Assembly: GCA_003488105.1 (NCBI GenBank)
Contig: DNMS01000206.1
Location: forward strand, 1-5,880
From: Rhodospirillaceae bacterium
GTDB taxonomy: Bacteria > Pseudomonadota > Alphaproteobacteria > Rhodospirillales_A > Casp-alpha2
DNA: 5,880 nt
Reading direction: 5' to 3'
The notes beneath the pieces were generated by a model. It did no database searches, was not told where the DNA came from, and worked only from the letters and a program-made list of their open reading frames with translations. Positions 1 through 5,808 of this stretch are shown in pieces; the stretch's first letter is position 1, and each line of letters starts with the position of its first letter. A program made the translations under genes and the position numbers.

Positions 1-1
1 T

Positions 2-70
2 GCCGTCTTCATCGCCGTCGCGGCACTGCTGCCCGGGCGCCTGCGCGCCGGCCCGCCGAAGGCGGGCTGA
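2..70 (+). CDS. C-terminal end of a membrane protein (partial, possibly an MFS-type transporter)
   Basis: An open frame enters from the left edge and ends at a TGA at 68-70. Its 22 visible residues are a hydrophobic stretch (AVFIAVAALL) followed by a short Arg/Pro/Lys-rich tail. That is how the last transmembrane helix and cytoplasmic tail of many inner-membrane transporters, such as MFS proteins, end. The family is inferred from this shape alone; no diagnostic motif is visible. The gene converges on the FKBP gene, with 31 bp between their stop codons. A GC hairpin covers its last codons. It could be a chance open frame, but its codon use fits the neighbourhood. Confidence 0.5.
   Translation, partial: AVFIAVAALLPGRLRAGPPKAG
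51..67. terminator. GC-rich hairpin at the convergent gene ends (possible terminator)
   Basis: GCCCGCC (51-57) and GGCGGGC (61-67) form a perfect 7-bp stem with a GAA loop. It lies immediately before the stop codon of the left-edge gene and between two convergent genes. No T-run follows on either strand, so it is not a canonical Rho-independent terminator. It may contribute to termination or protect 3' ends, or it may be GC-rich chance. Confidence 0.35.
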
Positions 71-101
71 CGCGGGGGCTCCCGAAGACGGCAGACCTGG
101 A

Positions 102-530
102 CTAGGCGAATTCGACCAGGGTCAGCTCGAACGTCAGCGCCTTGCCCGCCAGGGGATGGTTGGCGTCCAGCGTCACGTCCTCGTCGTTGAATTCGAGCAC
201 AACCAAATGCATCGGATTGCCGGTCTCGTTTGTCGCTTCCAGGACGGCGCCGACTTCCAACGGAATTTCCGCCGGAATGGTCCCGCGTCCCACGGTTTGG
301 ACTAGGTCCGGGTTGTGGTCGCCGAAGGCGTCGTCGGGCTCCAGGGTGACTTTTTTCGTATCGCCCTCAGCCATGCCGGCCAAGGCGGCCTCGACCCCGG
401 GAAGGATCTGCCCGCCGCCTAAGGTGACTTCCATGGGGGCGCGGTCTTTCGAGGTGTCGAAGGTCGTGCCGTCATCCAGGGTTCCCGTGTAGTGGACACG
501 CAGGGTATCCCCGGTCGCTGCTTGCTTCAT
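102..530 (-). CDS. SlyD-like FKBP-type peptidyl-prolyl cis-trans isomerase
   Basis: A cytoplasmic prolyl isomerase and chaperone of the FKBP/SlyD class, which speeds cis-trans isomerisation of X-Pro bonds in folding proteins. The 142 residues show the split FKBP domain: VHYTGTLDDGTTFDTS (12-27, including Tyr14, Phe24 and Asp25), PMEVTLGGGQILPGVEAAL (32-50), the GM-EGD turn near 52-57 and EPDDAFG (64-70). An insert-in-flap chaperone domain follows at about 72-118, then the typical SlyD ending LDANHPLAGKALTFEL (121-136). It lacks the His/Cys-rich metal-binding tail of E. coli SlyD (196 aa), so it belongs to the short, tail-less type and probably has no nickel-storage role. There is no signal peptide. 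The start is supported by AAGGAAG (538-544), 7 nt upstream of the ATG. It lies 209 bp downstream of the formyltransferase gene on the same strand and may have its own promoter, but I saw no convincing -35/-10 pair. Confidence 0.95.
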   Translation of the reverse strand: MKQAATGDTLRVHYTGTLDDGTTFDTSKDRAPMEVTLGGGQILPGVEAALAGMAEGDTKKVTLEPDDAFGDHNPDLVQTVGRGTIPAEIPLEVGAVLEATNETGNPMHLVVLEFNDEDVTLDANHPLAGKALTFELTLVEFA

Positions 531-739
531 TTGTTCGCTTCCTTTTCGTTGTCATCGGCTTCAACAGAACGTCACCAAGCAACGAGACTTCGAGACGACG
601 GTGGACAAGCCACGCGTACCCGGAGCGGACCAATTGAAGAATCAGCCCAAGGGTACAAGGGGAGACCCAATAGGGAAACCCTTAACCCGGGAAAAAGTCC
701 AGCAATTGAATGGGATACCGGCGGGGTTGAGGGGAAAAA

Positions 740-1444
740 TCAGGGTTTGACGGGCCTGCCGCCCTTGACCACGGGGCCGGTCCGGGCCGGCGGAGCCAGC
801 GGGAAGCGGCGTCCGAACGTCTCAAAATAAAGCGCATGGTTGGGGCCTTCTCCGACCGCCCGCAGGCGGCGGCGGAACTCGGCCTCGTCGATGCCGTCGG
901 GTAGGTGGCAGAGGGCGTCGAAATCCTTCTTCGACCAGGCTGGCCCCGACCACTGAGCATCGAGATGGGGCAGGGGGCCGTCGACCGCCAGAAGATCCGG
1001 GGCCATGCGCGTGAGCAATCCAGTGACCAGGTCGCGGGCCAGGGTTTCCAAGGCCAGGCGATCCATTGCAGGGGTGATGGCGGCTTCGTCGACGGCGACG
1101 ATGGGGCCGGCGTCGATCGCCATGGTCAGTTCATGCAGGGTCGCCCCGAAACTGTCCAGCCCTTCATATAGCGCGAACACGGAAGGATAGATTCCGCGCA
1201 CCCAGGGCGGGCCAGGATGGACATTGTAGGCCGGACCGGGCAGGCGATTCAGAACTGTCTCGGGCACGATCACGTCGGTGCAGAAGGCGATCAGGCGCAA
1301 GTCGGCGGCGGGGGCTGCCGTGGCCTGTTCCAGTTCGTCGCGGCTGCTGACGCCCTGGATGCGCGCATCAGGCGCGGCGTCCCAGAATATCCGCGTCAGG
1401 CCCGGCAGTTCGTCGGCATCGGCCAGCAGCAGGATGTGTTTCAT
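740..1444 (-). CDS. formyltransferase-fold protein (Fmt/GART-like), substrate unknown
   Basis: A 234-residue protein of the formyltransferase superfamily (methionyl-tRNA formyltransferase, GAR transformylase and sugar-nucleotide formyltransferases), which moves a formyl group from 10-formyl-tetrahydrofolate to an amine. A Rossmann-like N-terminus (MKHILLLADADE) leads to the catalytic region NVHPGPPWVRGIYPSVFALY (74-93). This carries Asn74 and His76; Asp111 in TMAIDAGPIV (107-116) completes the expected Asn-His-Asp triad, so activity is plausible. It is shorter than Fmt (about 310 aa) and lacks an OB-fold Fmt C-terminal domain. Instead, about 160-218 is a polar segment (HLDAQWSGPAWSKKDFDAL... 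ending ALYFETFGRRFPLA), which may be a small substrate module. The start codon lies 20 bp after the gloC stop, with only a weak G-rich stretch upstream, so translational coupling to gloC is likely. It is unlikely to be the cell's housekeeping Fmt. The substrate cannot be read from the sequence. Confidence 0.85.
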   Translation of the reverse strand: MKHILLLADADELPGLTRIFWDAAPDARIQGVSSRDELEQATAAPAADLRLIAFCTDVIVPETVLNRLPGPAYNVHPGPPWVRGIYPSVFALYEGLDSFGATLHELTMAIDAGPIVAVDEAAITPAMDRLALETLARDLVTGLLTRMAPDLLAVDGPLPHLDAQWSGPAWSKKDFDALCHLPDGIDEAEFRRRLRAVGEGPNHALYFETFGRRFPLAPPARTGPVVKGGRPVKP

Positions 1445-1464
1445 TGCCGCAGGCCCGCCCGATA

Positions 1465-2121
1465 TCAGCCGGTATTCCGCGCGAACAGGCGGTCGGCGAC
1501 GTAGGGATTGCTTTCCCGTTCATGCCCGAAGGTCGACAGCGGCCCGTGGCCGGGCACGAAGGTGACGTCGTCGCCAAGGGGGAACAGATTCTCGCGGATC
1601 GACCTGATCAGGGTGTCGAAATCGCCGCGCGGAAAGTCGGAACGACCGATGGCGCCCTGAAAGATCACGTCGCCGACGAAGGCGACGCGCTCGCCCGCAT
1701 GAAAAAACACGACATGGCCCGGCGTGTGCCCCGGACAATGCAGCACCTCGAAGGTCTGCTCGCCGACGGTGCAGGTGTCGCCCTGGTCGAGCCAGCGGTC
1801 GGGCGTGAAGGCCCGCAATTCGCCGAACCCGTATTCCCGGCCCTGGGTCGGCAATTGGTCGATCCAGAACTTGTCTTCCGGGTGCGGGCCTTCGATGGGC
1901 AGGCCGAATTCCTCGGCCAGATCGGCGACGGCGCCCGCATGGTCGAGATGGCCATGGGTGACCAGAATCTTCTCCAGCGTCACGCCGGCCTCGTCCACGG
2001 CGGCCTTTAGGCGATCGACCTCGCCGCCGGGGTCGACCAAGGCCGCTTTCATGGTGTTTTCACACCACACCAGGGAACAGTTCTGCTGCAACGGGGTGAC
2101 GGGGATGACGGCGGCTCTCAT
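1465..2121 (-). CDS. gloC: GloC/YcbL-type glyoxalase II-like MBL-fold metallo-hydrolase
   Basis: A cytoplasmic metallo-beta-lactamase-fold thioesterase of the type II glyoxalase II group, which hydrolyses S-lactoylglutathione to D-lactate and glutathione in methylglyoxal detoxification. The metal ligands are all visible in 218 residues: THGHLDH (55-61; His56, His58, Asp60, His61), CPGHTPGH (129-136; His132), VGDVIF (149-154; Asp151) and PGHGPLSTFG (190-199; His192). As I recall E. coli YcbL, the match is near full length and includes the family hallmarks PVTPLQQNCSLVWCE (7-21), ALVDPGG (27-33), PDRWLDQGDT (107-116) and GRSDFPRGD (159-167). Length is normal. The start follows a weak AGG, 6 nt upstream, in an AT-rich leader. 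It is the first gene of a minus-strand unit with the formyltransferase and is divergent from the small coiled-coil gene at 2281. Confidence 0.94.
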   Translation of the reverse strand: MRAAVIPVTPLQQNCSLVWCENTMKAALVDPGGEVDRLKAAVDEAGVTLEKILVTHGHLDHAGAVADLAEEFGLPIEGPHPEDKFWIDQLPTQGREYGFGELRAFTPDRWLDQGDTCTVGEQTFEVLHCPGHTPGHVVFFHAGERVAFVGDVIFQGAIGRSDFPRGDFDTLIRSIRENLFPLGDDVTFVPGHGPLSTFGHERESNPYVADRLFARNTG

Positions 2122-2139
2122 ATTAACCTATTGAATTTG

Positions 2140-2153
2140 TTAAATTAATTTAA
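2140..2153. promoter_or_regulatory. perfect 14-bp AT palindrome, possible operator
   Basis: TTAAATTAATTTAA is a perfect palindrome centred between 2146 and 2147, about 19-32 bp upstream of the gloC start and in the shared upstream region of the coiled-coil gene. Perfect AT-rich palindromes of this size are typical binding sites for dimeric regulators (for example MarR- or TetR-like proteins). Position within promoter distance of both genes fits. The regulator is unknown, none is encoded nearby, and low-complexity AT sequence makes chance palindromes easier. Confidence 0.35.
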
Positions 2154-2219
2154 TCAAGTGAGGCCGGTCACAGCAGCCGGGGCTGAAAACCGGATAAAAT
2201 TCAGACCGGTGAATCATGC

Positions 2220-2264
2220 ATATGCAGGCACAGACCCTACAACAACCATGGGTGGCCTGCATAT
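2220..2264 (+). repeat. 10-bp perfect inverted repeat forming a leader hairpin beside the ribosome binding site
   Basis: ATATGCAGGC (2220-2229) is perfectly complementary to GCCTGCATAT (2255-2264) across a 25-nt spacer. Inside the spacer, ACCC (2234-2237) can pair with GGGT (2250-2253), giving a nested 4-bp stem and a 12-nt loop. The structure ends 16 nt before the ATG at 2281 and abuts the GAAAGGGTGA ribosome binding region. As RNA it could affect translation of the downstream gene; as DNA it could be an operator with separated half-sites. There is no T-run, so it is not a terminator. Confidence 0.5.
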
Positions 2265-2280
2265 TGAAAGGGTGAGAAAC

Positions 2281-2688
2281 ATGAGCGGCATGACGGCCTA
2301 TTTGGGCATTATCCTGGGCGCCGCCGGTATCGTCTTCGGGGTCATTGCGTTGATGGTTTCCGCGGAAATGTCCCGCAGGGTGACGACGTTGATCGACGCC
2401 CGGTTCGAACAGTCCGAACTGGAACTTCTCAAGAGCCTCGACAAGCAGGACCACGAACTGAAACGCCAGCGCCGCGTCCTTGGGGATGCCCTGAGTGAGA
2501 TGGAGGAGCGGTTCAAGACCACGTCCGCGGGTGCGGACGACCTGCGCCAACGTCTGAACGCCTTCAGCAACGCTCTCGACGACGTTCGTAACGTGCGCCG
2601 GGTCATTCCGACGGACGAGGAACGCGGATTCACGGCAAAAGCGAAGCCTAAAGAAAGTTTTGTTTCAGCATCGCCTTTCGCGGACTAA
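2281..2688 (+). CDS. small membrane-anchored coiled-coil protein, paralogue A (function unknown)
   Basis: I do not recognise a named family. The 135-residue product has one hydrophobic segment at about 7-27 (YLGIILGAAGIVFGVIALMV), then SAEMSRRV and a long charged helical region (about 30-110) with Leu/Ile/Val spacing that suggests a coiled coil. A polar tail follows (about 111-135, ending SPFAD). Topology is probably a single N-terminal anchor with the helical part in the cytoplasm, because Arg/Lys follow the helix; this is inferred. The start is the ATG with GGGTGA 5 nt upstream. An upstream in-frame GTG (2158) would add 41 polar residues that run through the leader hairpin and have no counterpart in the paralogue, so I reject it. 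The next gene is a diverged copy: 14 of 41 residues are identical without gaps over residues 20-60. The two may form a hetero-oligomer. Confidence 0.8.
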   Translation: MSGMTAYLGIILGAAGIVFGVIALMVSAEMSRRVTTLIDARFEQSELELLKSLDKQDHELKRQRRVLGDALSEMEERFKTTSAGADDLRQRLNAFSNALDDVRNVRRVIPTDEERGFTAKAKPKESFVSASPFAD

Positions 2689-2844
2689 TATGTATGGACG
2701 CAAATCCGCTGCCTTGTCCCGGCATCGGGTTGCGTGCGTGCATGCCCGGCTCTTGAACGGCTGGGTTCGGGGCCAGAATGGCCGTAACGATCTATCCCGC
2801 CGTCACAAAATCAGGCGCGGAAGATAAATGTTCGGGGTGATGGA

Positions 2845-3216
2845 ATGGGTGAAGCCTCGTCTTTCGCCGATTTGGCGACCATAGCTGCCGGAATCGCGGT
2901 GATTATCGGCGTCGTTGCCTTGCTGACCTCGGCCGAGGTGGCCAAGCGTCTTCAGGCTTTGGTCAATCAGAAACTTGCGGATAACGAAGTCAAACTGGCC
3001 GTGGCCCTGCAGCAGCAGGACCAGCGGATGACGACCCTGCGCCAGATCATGTCGCAGAACGCCGAAGATCAGGAAACGGCAATCCGGACCATGCGCCAGG
3101 ACATCAGGGAACTTAAGGAATGCGTCGGCCTGATGCGCGAAATTCTGGATCGCATGGACATCCGCAATGCCCACGATCCCAACGCCCCGCGTCACCGCCG
3201 GGCGTCGAACGGATAG
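2845..3216 (+). CDS. small membrane-anchored coiled-coil protein, paralogue B (function unknown)
   Basis: The 123-residue product has a transmembrane segment at about 9-29 (IAAGIAVIIGVVALL) followed by TSAEVAKRLQALV and a Gln/Asp/Arg-rich helical region (about 32-105) with heptad-like hydrophobics. One cysteine (Cys93) lies in that region, and the tail is basic (RHRRASNG). Residues 22-62 align gap-free with 20-60 of the upstream gene, sharing GVxAL, SAE, Arg and the QD pair. It is therefore a tandem paralogue that has lost or never had the longer tail. The ATG has GGGGTGA just upstream, the same ribosome-binding style as paralogue A. The 156-bp gap between the two genes contains no clear terminator or promoter; the only structure is a weak GGCAT/ATGCC stem (2721-2746). 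They may be co-transcribed. It converges on rimO with 12 bp between stop codons. Confidence 0.82.
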   Translation: MGEASSFADLATIAAGIAVIIGVVALLTSAEVAKRLQALVNQKLADNEVKLAVALQQQDQRMTTLRQIMSQNAEDQETAIRTMRQDIRELKECVGLMREILDRMDIRNAHDPNAPRHRRASNG

Positions 3217-3228
3217 TCCTCAGCGCGG

Positions 3229-4620
3229 TCAGCCCCGGGACGTCACGTTGCCGGTCAGGTCGTATTCATCCGCGCCGGTGATCCGGACCTGGACCATGTC
3301 ACCCGGGCGCAGGTTTTTCCCACCCGAAACACGCACGGCGCCGTCGATTTCCGGCGCATCCGCGTAGCAGCGCCCGATGGCCGGGCCGTCCTTGCCGGCG
3401 GCCTCGTCGATCAGCACATCCAGGTCGCGGCCGATCAGCCGCGCAAGGCGCTTGGCGCTGATCTCCTGCTGAACCTCCATCAGGCGTTCCCAACGGTCCT
3501 GTTTCTCGTCCTCGTCCAGATGATCGCCCAGCGCCTGGGCCCGCGCCCCCGCGACGTTCTCGTACTTGAAGCAGCCGACGCGGTCGAGCTCGGCCTCCTG
3601 CAGCCAGTCGAGCAGAAAGTCGAAATCGTCCTCGGTCTCGCCGGGAAAACCGACGATGAAGGTCGAGCGCAGGACCAGATCCGGGCAGTCGCGGCGCCAG
3701 CCCTTGATGCGCTCCAGCGTCTGTTCCTGATGGGCGGGCCGGCGCATGGCCTTGAGGACGTTGGGGCTGGCATGCTGAAACGGGATGTCCAGATAGGGCA
3801 AAATCTTGCCATCGGCCATCATGGGGATGACCTCGTCGACGTGCGGATAGGGATAGACGTAGTGAAGCCGGGTCCACAGACCCAGTTCCGCCAGGCCCTG
3901 ACAGAGGTCGAGGAATCGGGTGCTGTATTCCTTGCCGCGCCATTCCTGGCGGGGGAACTTGGTGTCGATGCCATAGGCGCTGGTGTCTTGCGAGATCACC
4001 AAGAGTTCCTTGACCCCGGCCTCGGCCAAGCCCTCGGCTTCCTTCAGGACCTCGGCGATGGGACGGCTGGTCAGCGGGCCGCGCAGGCTGGGGATGATGC
4101 AGAAGGTGCACTTGTTGTTGCAGCCTTCGGAAATCTTCAGATAGGCGTAATGGCGGGGCGTTAGCTTGATGCCCTCGGGCGGCAGCAGGTCCACGTAGGG
4201 ATCATGGGCCGGCGGCAGCGCCTGATGGACGGCGGTCATCACCGATTCATATTGGTGGGGGCCGGTCACGGCGAGCACGCCCGGGTGGATTTCCCGAATC
4301 AGGTTTTCGTGCACACCCAGGCAGCCGGTCACCACGACCTTGCCGTTTTCGGCCATGGCCTCGCCGATGGCTTCCAGGGATTCGTCCCGGGCCGTTTCCA
4401 GGAACGCGCAGGTATTAACGATCACCAGATCGGCACCGTCGTAGCTGTCGACCAGGTCGTAGCCCTCGGCGCGCAGGCGCGTCATGATGCGTTCGGAATC
4501 GACCAACGCCTTGGGACAACCAAGGCTGACCAAGCCGACCTTAGGCGCGGCCGTTTTGGGCGCTTTCCGGCGCGGTTTGGCGGCGGATGTGTCCACGGCA
4601 TTCGATGGGGAGGTGCTCAT
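3229..4620 (-). CDS. rimO: ribosomal protein S12 methylthiotransferase RimO
   Basis: A cytoplasmic radical-SAM enzyme that adds a beta-methylthio group to a conserved aspartate of ribosomal protein S12, using two 4Fe-4S clusters. The 463 residues show all three domains. The UPF0004 domain has cluster cysteines in [12 protein letters not shown] (Cys35), VNTCAFLE (Cys71) and VTGCLG (Cys100). The radical-SAM core has [20 protein letters not shown] (Cys167, Cys171, Cys174). The TRAM domain is at about 393-460. [12 protein letters not shown] and [12 protein letters not shown] separate RimO from the tRNA enzymes MiaB and MtaB. Length is normal apart from a 26-residue Lys/Ala/Pro-rich N-terminal extension, probably disordered. 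The start has AGAGG 5 nt upstream. The symporter gene lies 50 bp upstream on the same strand and may be co-transcribed, though a functional link is not evident. Confidence 0.98.
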   Translation of the reverse strand: MSTSPSNAVDTSAAKPRRKAPKTAAPKVGLVSLGCPKALVDSERIMTRLRAEGYDLVDSYDGADLVIVNTCAFLETARDESLEAIGEAMAENGKVVVTGCLGVHENLIREIHPGVLAVTGPHQYESVMTAVHQALPPAHDPYVDLLPPEGIKLTPRHYAYLKISEGCNNKCTFCIIPSLRGPLTSRPIAEVLKEAEGLAEAGVKELLVISQDTSAYGIDTKFPRQEWRGKEYSTRFLDLCQGLAELGLWTRLHYVYPYPHVDEVIPMMADGKILPYLDIPFQHASPNVLKAMRRPAHQEQTLERIKGWRRDCPDLVLRSTFIVGFPGETEDDFDFLLDWLQEAELDRVGCFKYENVAGARAQALGDHLDEDEKQDRWERLMEVQQEISAKRLARLIGRDLDVLIDEAAGKDGPAIGRCYADAPEIDGAVRVSGGKNLRPGDMVQVRITGADEYDLTGNVTSRG

Positions 4621-4670
4621 GGCGCCTCTATTATCCCAAAACGCGTTTCCTGTCTGGAAATTTTAAAGAC

Positions 4671-5789
4671 TCAGACCGCCGCCCGCCGCCGGCCCGTGAC
4701 CGCCAGGGACAGGGCAAACGCCCCGCATCCGCCGGCCAGCACCGCGGCGCAGATCAGCAGCAGCTTGGCGTATTTGTGGGCCAGCCCGAACAGGGGTTCG
4801 ATCAGCGCCACATGGCCGCCCGCTTCCAGCATGTAGAGCGCGCCCCCAGCGATCGCCAGGGCAAAGGCGAAGCCATAGGCCCAGGCCTGAATCCGCAGGC
4901 CGCCCAGGACGTTGAACAGCACCACGGGGGCCAGGAACATGGATGCCGTGCCCGACACGGCGACGGCAGCGAACAGGTCCTTGTTGCCGAGGAACAGGAA
5001 GCCCAGCCCACCCAGCAGGAATCCGGCCATGACCAGGCGCCCGTTGCGCACGGAGGGCGCCATCACCCGCATGTCGGCGGCGACCAGCTTGGACGCACTG
5101 GCGAAGGTTGAATCCAGGGTCGAGACCGCCGAGACCACCAGCGCCAGGTTGAACACCAGCATGGCGGGTTCGCCCAGAAGCCGGGTCAAGGTGGCGACCA
5201 TGGCTTCGCCGTCGCCCTTGTTCAGGCCCGCATAGACGCCGATGACGCCGAACACCATGATCCCGGCGATGGATATCCAGGCCGCGTGCAGGAAGCTTTT
5301 GCGGGTCGTCGCCCGGTCGGCTAGAAAGCCGCGATCCATCATCACCGGATCGTGGAGCGGATAGCTCCAAATCTGCAGCAAGGCGACGGCCAGCAGGATC
5401 CAGCCGGGACCGCCCGCATCGGGGCTGGAGCCGACGATGGCGGGCAGGTCGAATTCCGGCCGCGTCACGGTCAGGGTCAGAAGTGCCACCAGCCCGAGGT
5501 ACAGCAGGACCGTCTGCATCACATCCGTGCGCAGGGCTGCCCGCAGGCCGCCCATCATGGAATACCCCAGGGTCAGCACGGCGATGCCGATGATCGCCAG
5601 GGTGTAGCCGGTGGTGCCCGCCGCGCCGAAGATGATGCCGATGACCAGCAGGTTGGCGAAGACCTCGCTCAGCAGCCGCACGCCGACCACCAGGTTATAG
5701 GTCCAGCGGCCCATGCCGCCGTAATGATCGGTCAGGAATTCCTGCACGCTGGCCGCCCCGTGGTGGAAGCGGATGCGGTCGACGATCAT
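4671..5789 (-). CDS. sodium:solute symporter (SSS) family transporter, 5' end displaced
   Basis: An inner-membrane sodium-coupled transporter of the SSS family; the substrate cannot be assigned. The 372 residues from the internal ATG include HHGAASVQEFLTDHYGG (9-25, the loop usually written as [V/S]-x-E-F-L-x-x-R-Y-G), GYSMMGGLRAALRTDVMQ (75-92, an SSS signature) and DPVMMDRGFLA (147-157). SAVSTLDSTFASASKLVAAD (220-239) is the region that supplies Na+-site Ser/Thr residues in this family. About nine to ten hydrophobic helices remain. Family members are usually at least 450 residues with 13 or so helices, so the first helices are missing. The minus-strand frame continues upstream of the ATG only to a TAA at 5814-5816, just past the inverted repeat. 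The missing upstream codons lie on the opposite strand at 5809-5880. The ATG at 5789 is therefore probably an internal Met, not a start. As it stands the gene is a 5'-truncated fragment, unless the junction is an artefact or is invertible. Confidence 0.85.
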   Translation of the reverse strand: MIVDRIRFHHGAASVQEFLTDHYGGMGRWTYNLVVGVRLLSEVFANLLVIGIIFGAAGTTGYTLAIIGIAVLTLGYSMMGGLRAALRTDVMQTVLLYLGLVALLTLTVTRPEFDLPAIVGSSPDAGGPGWILLAVALLQIWSYPLHDPVMMDRGFLADRATTRKSFLHAAWISIAGIMVFGVIGVYAGLNKGDGEAMVATLTRLLGEPAMLVFNLALVVSAVSTLDSTFASASKLVAADMRVMAPSVRNGRLVMAGFLLGGLGFLFLGNKDLFAAVAVSGTASMFLAPVVLFNVLGGLRIQAWAYGFAFALAIAGGALYMLEAGGHVALIEPLFGLAHKYAKLLLICAAVLAGGCGAFALSLAVTGRRRAAV

Positions 5790-5808
5790 GCCGCCGGTTA
5801 GAAAGCTG
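5787..5808. repeat. left arm of a 22-bp perfect inverted repeat
   Basis: This segment (beginning CATGCCGCCGG and ending AAAGCTG) is the exact reverse complement of 5859-5880. Read on the minus strand it encodes SFLTGGM at the start of the preserved symporter frame. The homology stops abruptly inward at 5808/5809. Confidence 0.97.

Larger units (their letters stand above)
2122..2280. promoter_or_regulatory. divergent intergenic control region
   Basis: This 159-bp gap must hold the promoters of both gloC (leftward) and the coiled-coil gene (rightward). Its left third (2122-2157) is strikingly AT-rich against a GC-rich background. On the minus strand, CTTGATT is followed 17 nt later by a poor -10 (TCAATA) next to the gloC start; this is only a weak promoter candidate. 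On the + strand, TAAAAT (2195-2200) resembles a -10, but no matching -35 is visible. Short self-complementary elements crowd the right part: CAGC/GCTG at 2174-2185 and ACCGG/CCGGT at 2189-2210. The larger hairpin at 2220-2264 is listed separately. It resembles no riboswitch class that I recognise. Confidence 0.5.

Noticed and set aside
531..739. Regulatory signal or small gene in the 209-bp gap upstream of the FKBP gene
   Set aside because: Apart from the FKBP ribosome binding site I found only two CAATTGAA copies (631-638 and 703-710) and a weak AAGGGT/ACCCTT pairing. There is no credible promoter, terminator or small gene.
492..830. 112-residue + strand open frame across the gap between the formyltransferase and FKBP genes
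   Set aside because: It overlaps both flanking minus-strand genes, has no sensible protein composition, and its start lies inside the FKBP coding region.
1444..2010. 188-residue open frame on the + strand
   Set aside because: It lies antisense to gloC, which carries every metal ligand of its family. Its translation is low-complexity Gly/Asp/Val-rich with no domain; it is a shadow of high GC3.
2158..2280. GTG start at 2158 that would lengthen paralogue A by 41 residues
   Set aside because: The extension is polar, crosses the leader hairpin, has no counterpart in paralogue B, and the ATG at 2281 has its own ribosome binding site.
4621..4670. Promoter for rimO (GATAAT on the minus strand near 4630)
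   Set aside because: A start from this -10 would fall almost at the ATG, leaving out the AGAGG ribosome binding site, and there is no good -35. Read-through from the symporter gene is simpler.
3520..4836. Long + strand open frames (3520-4164 and 4204-4836)
   Set aside because: Both are antisense to rimO and the symporter, have no recognisable motif, and show composition typical of reverse-strand GC shadows.
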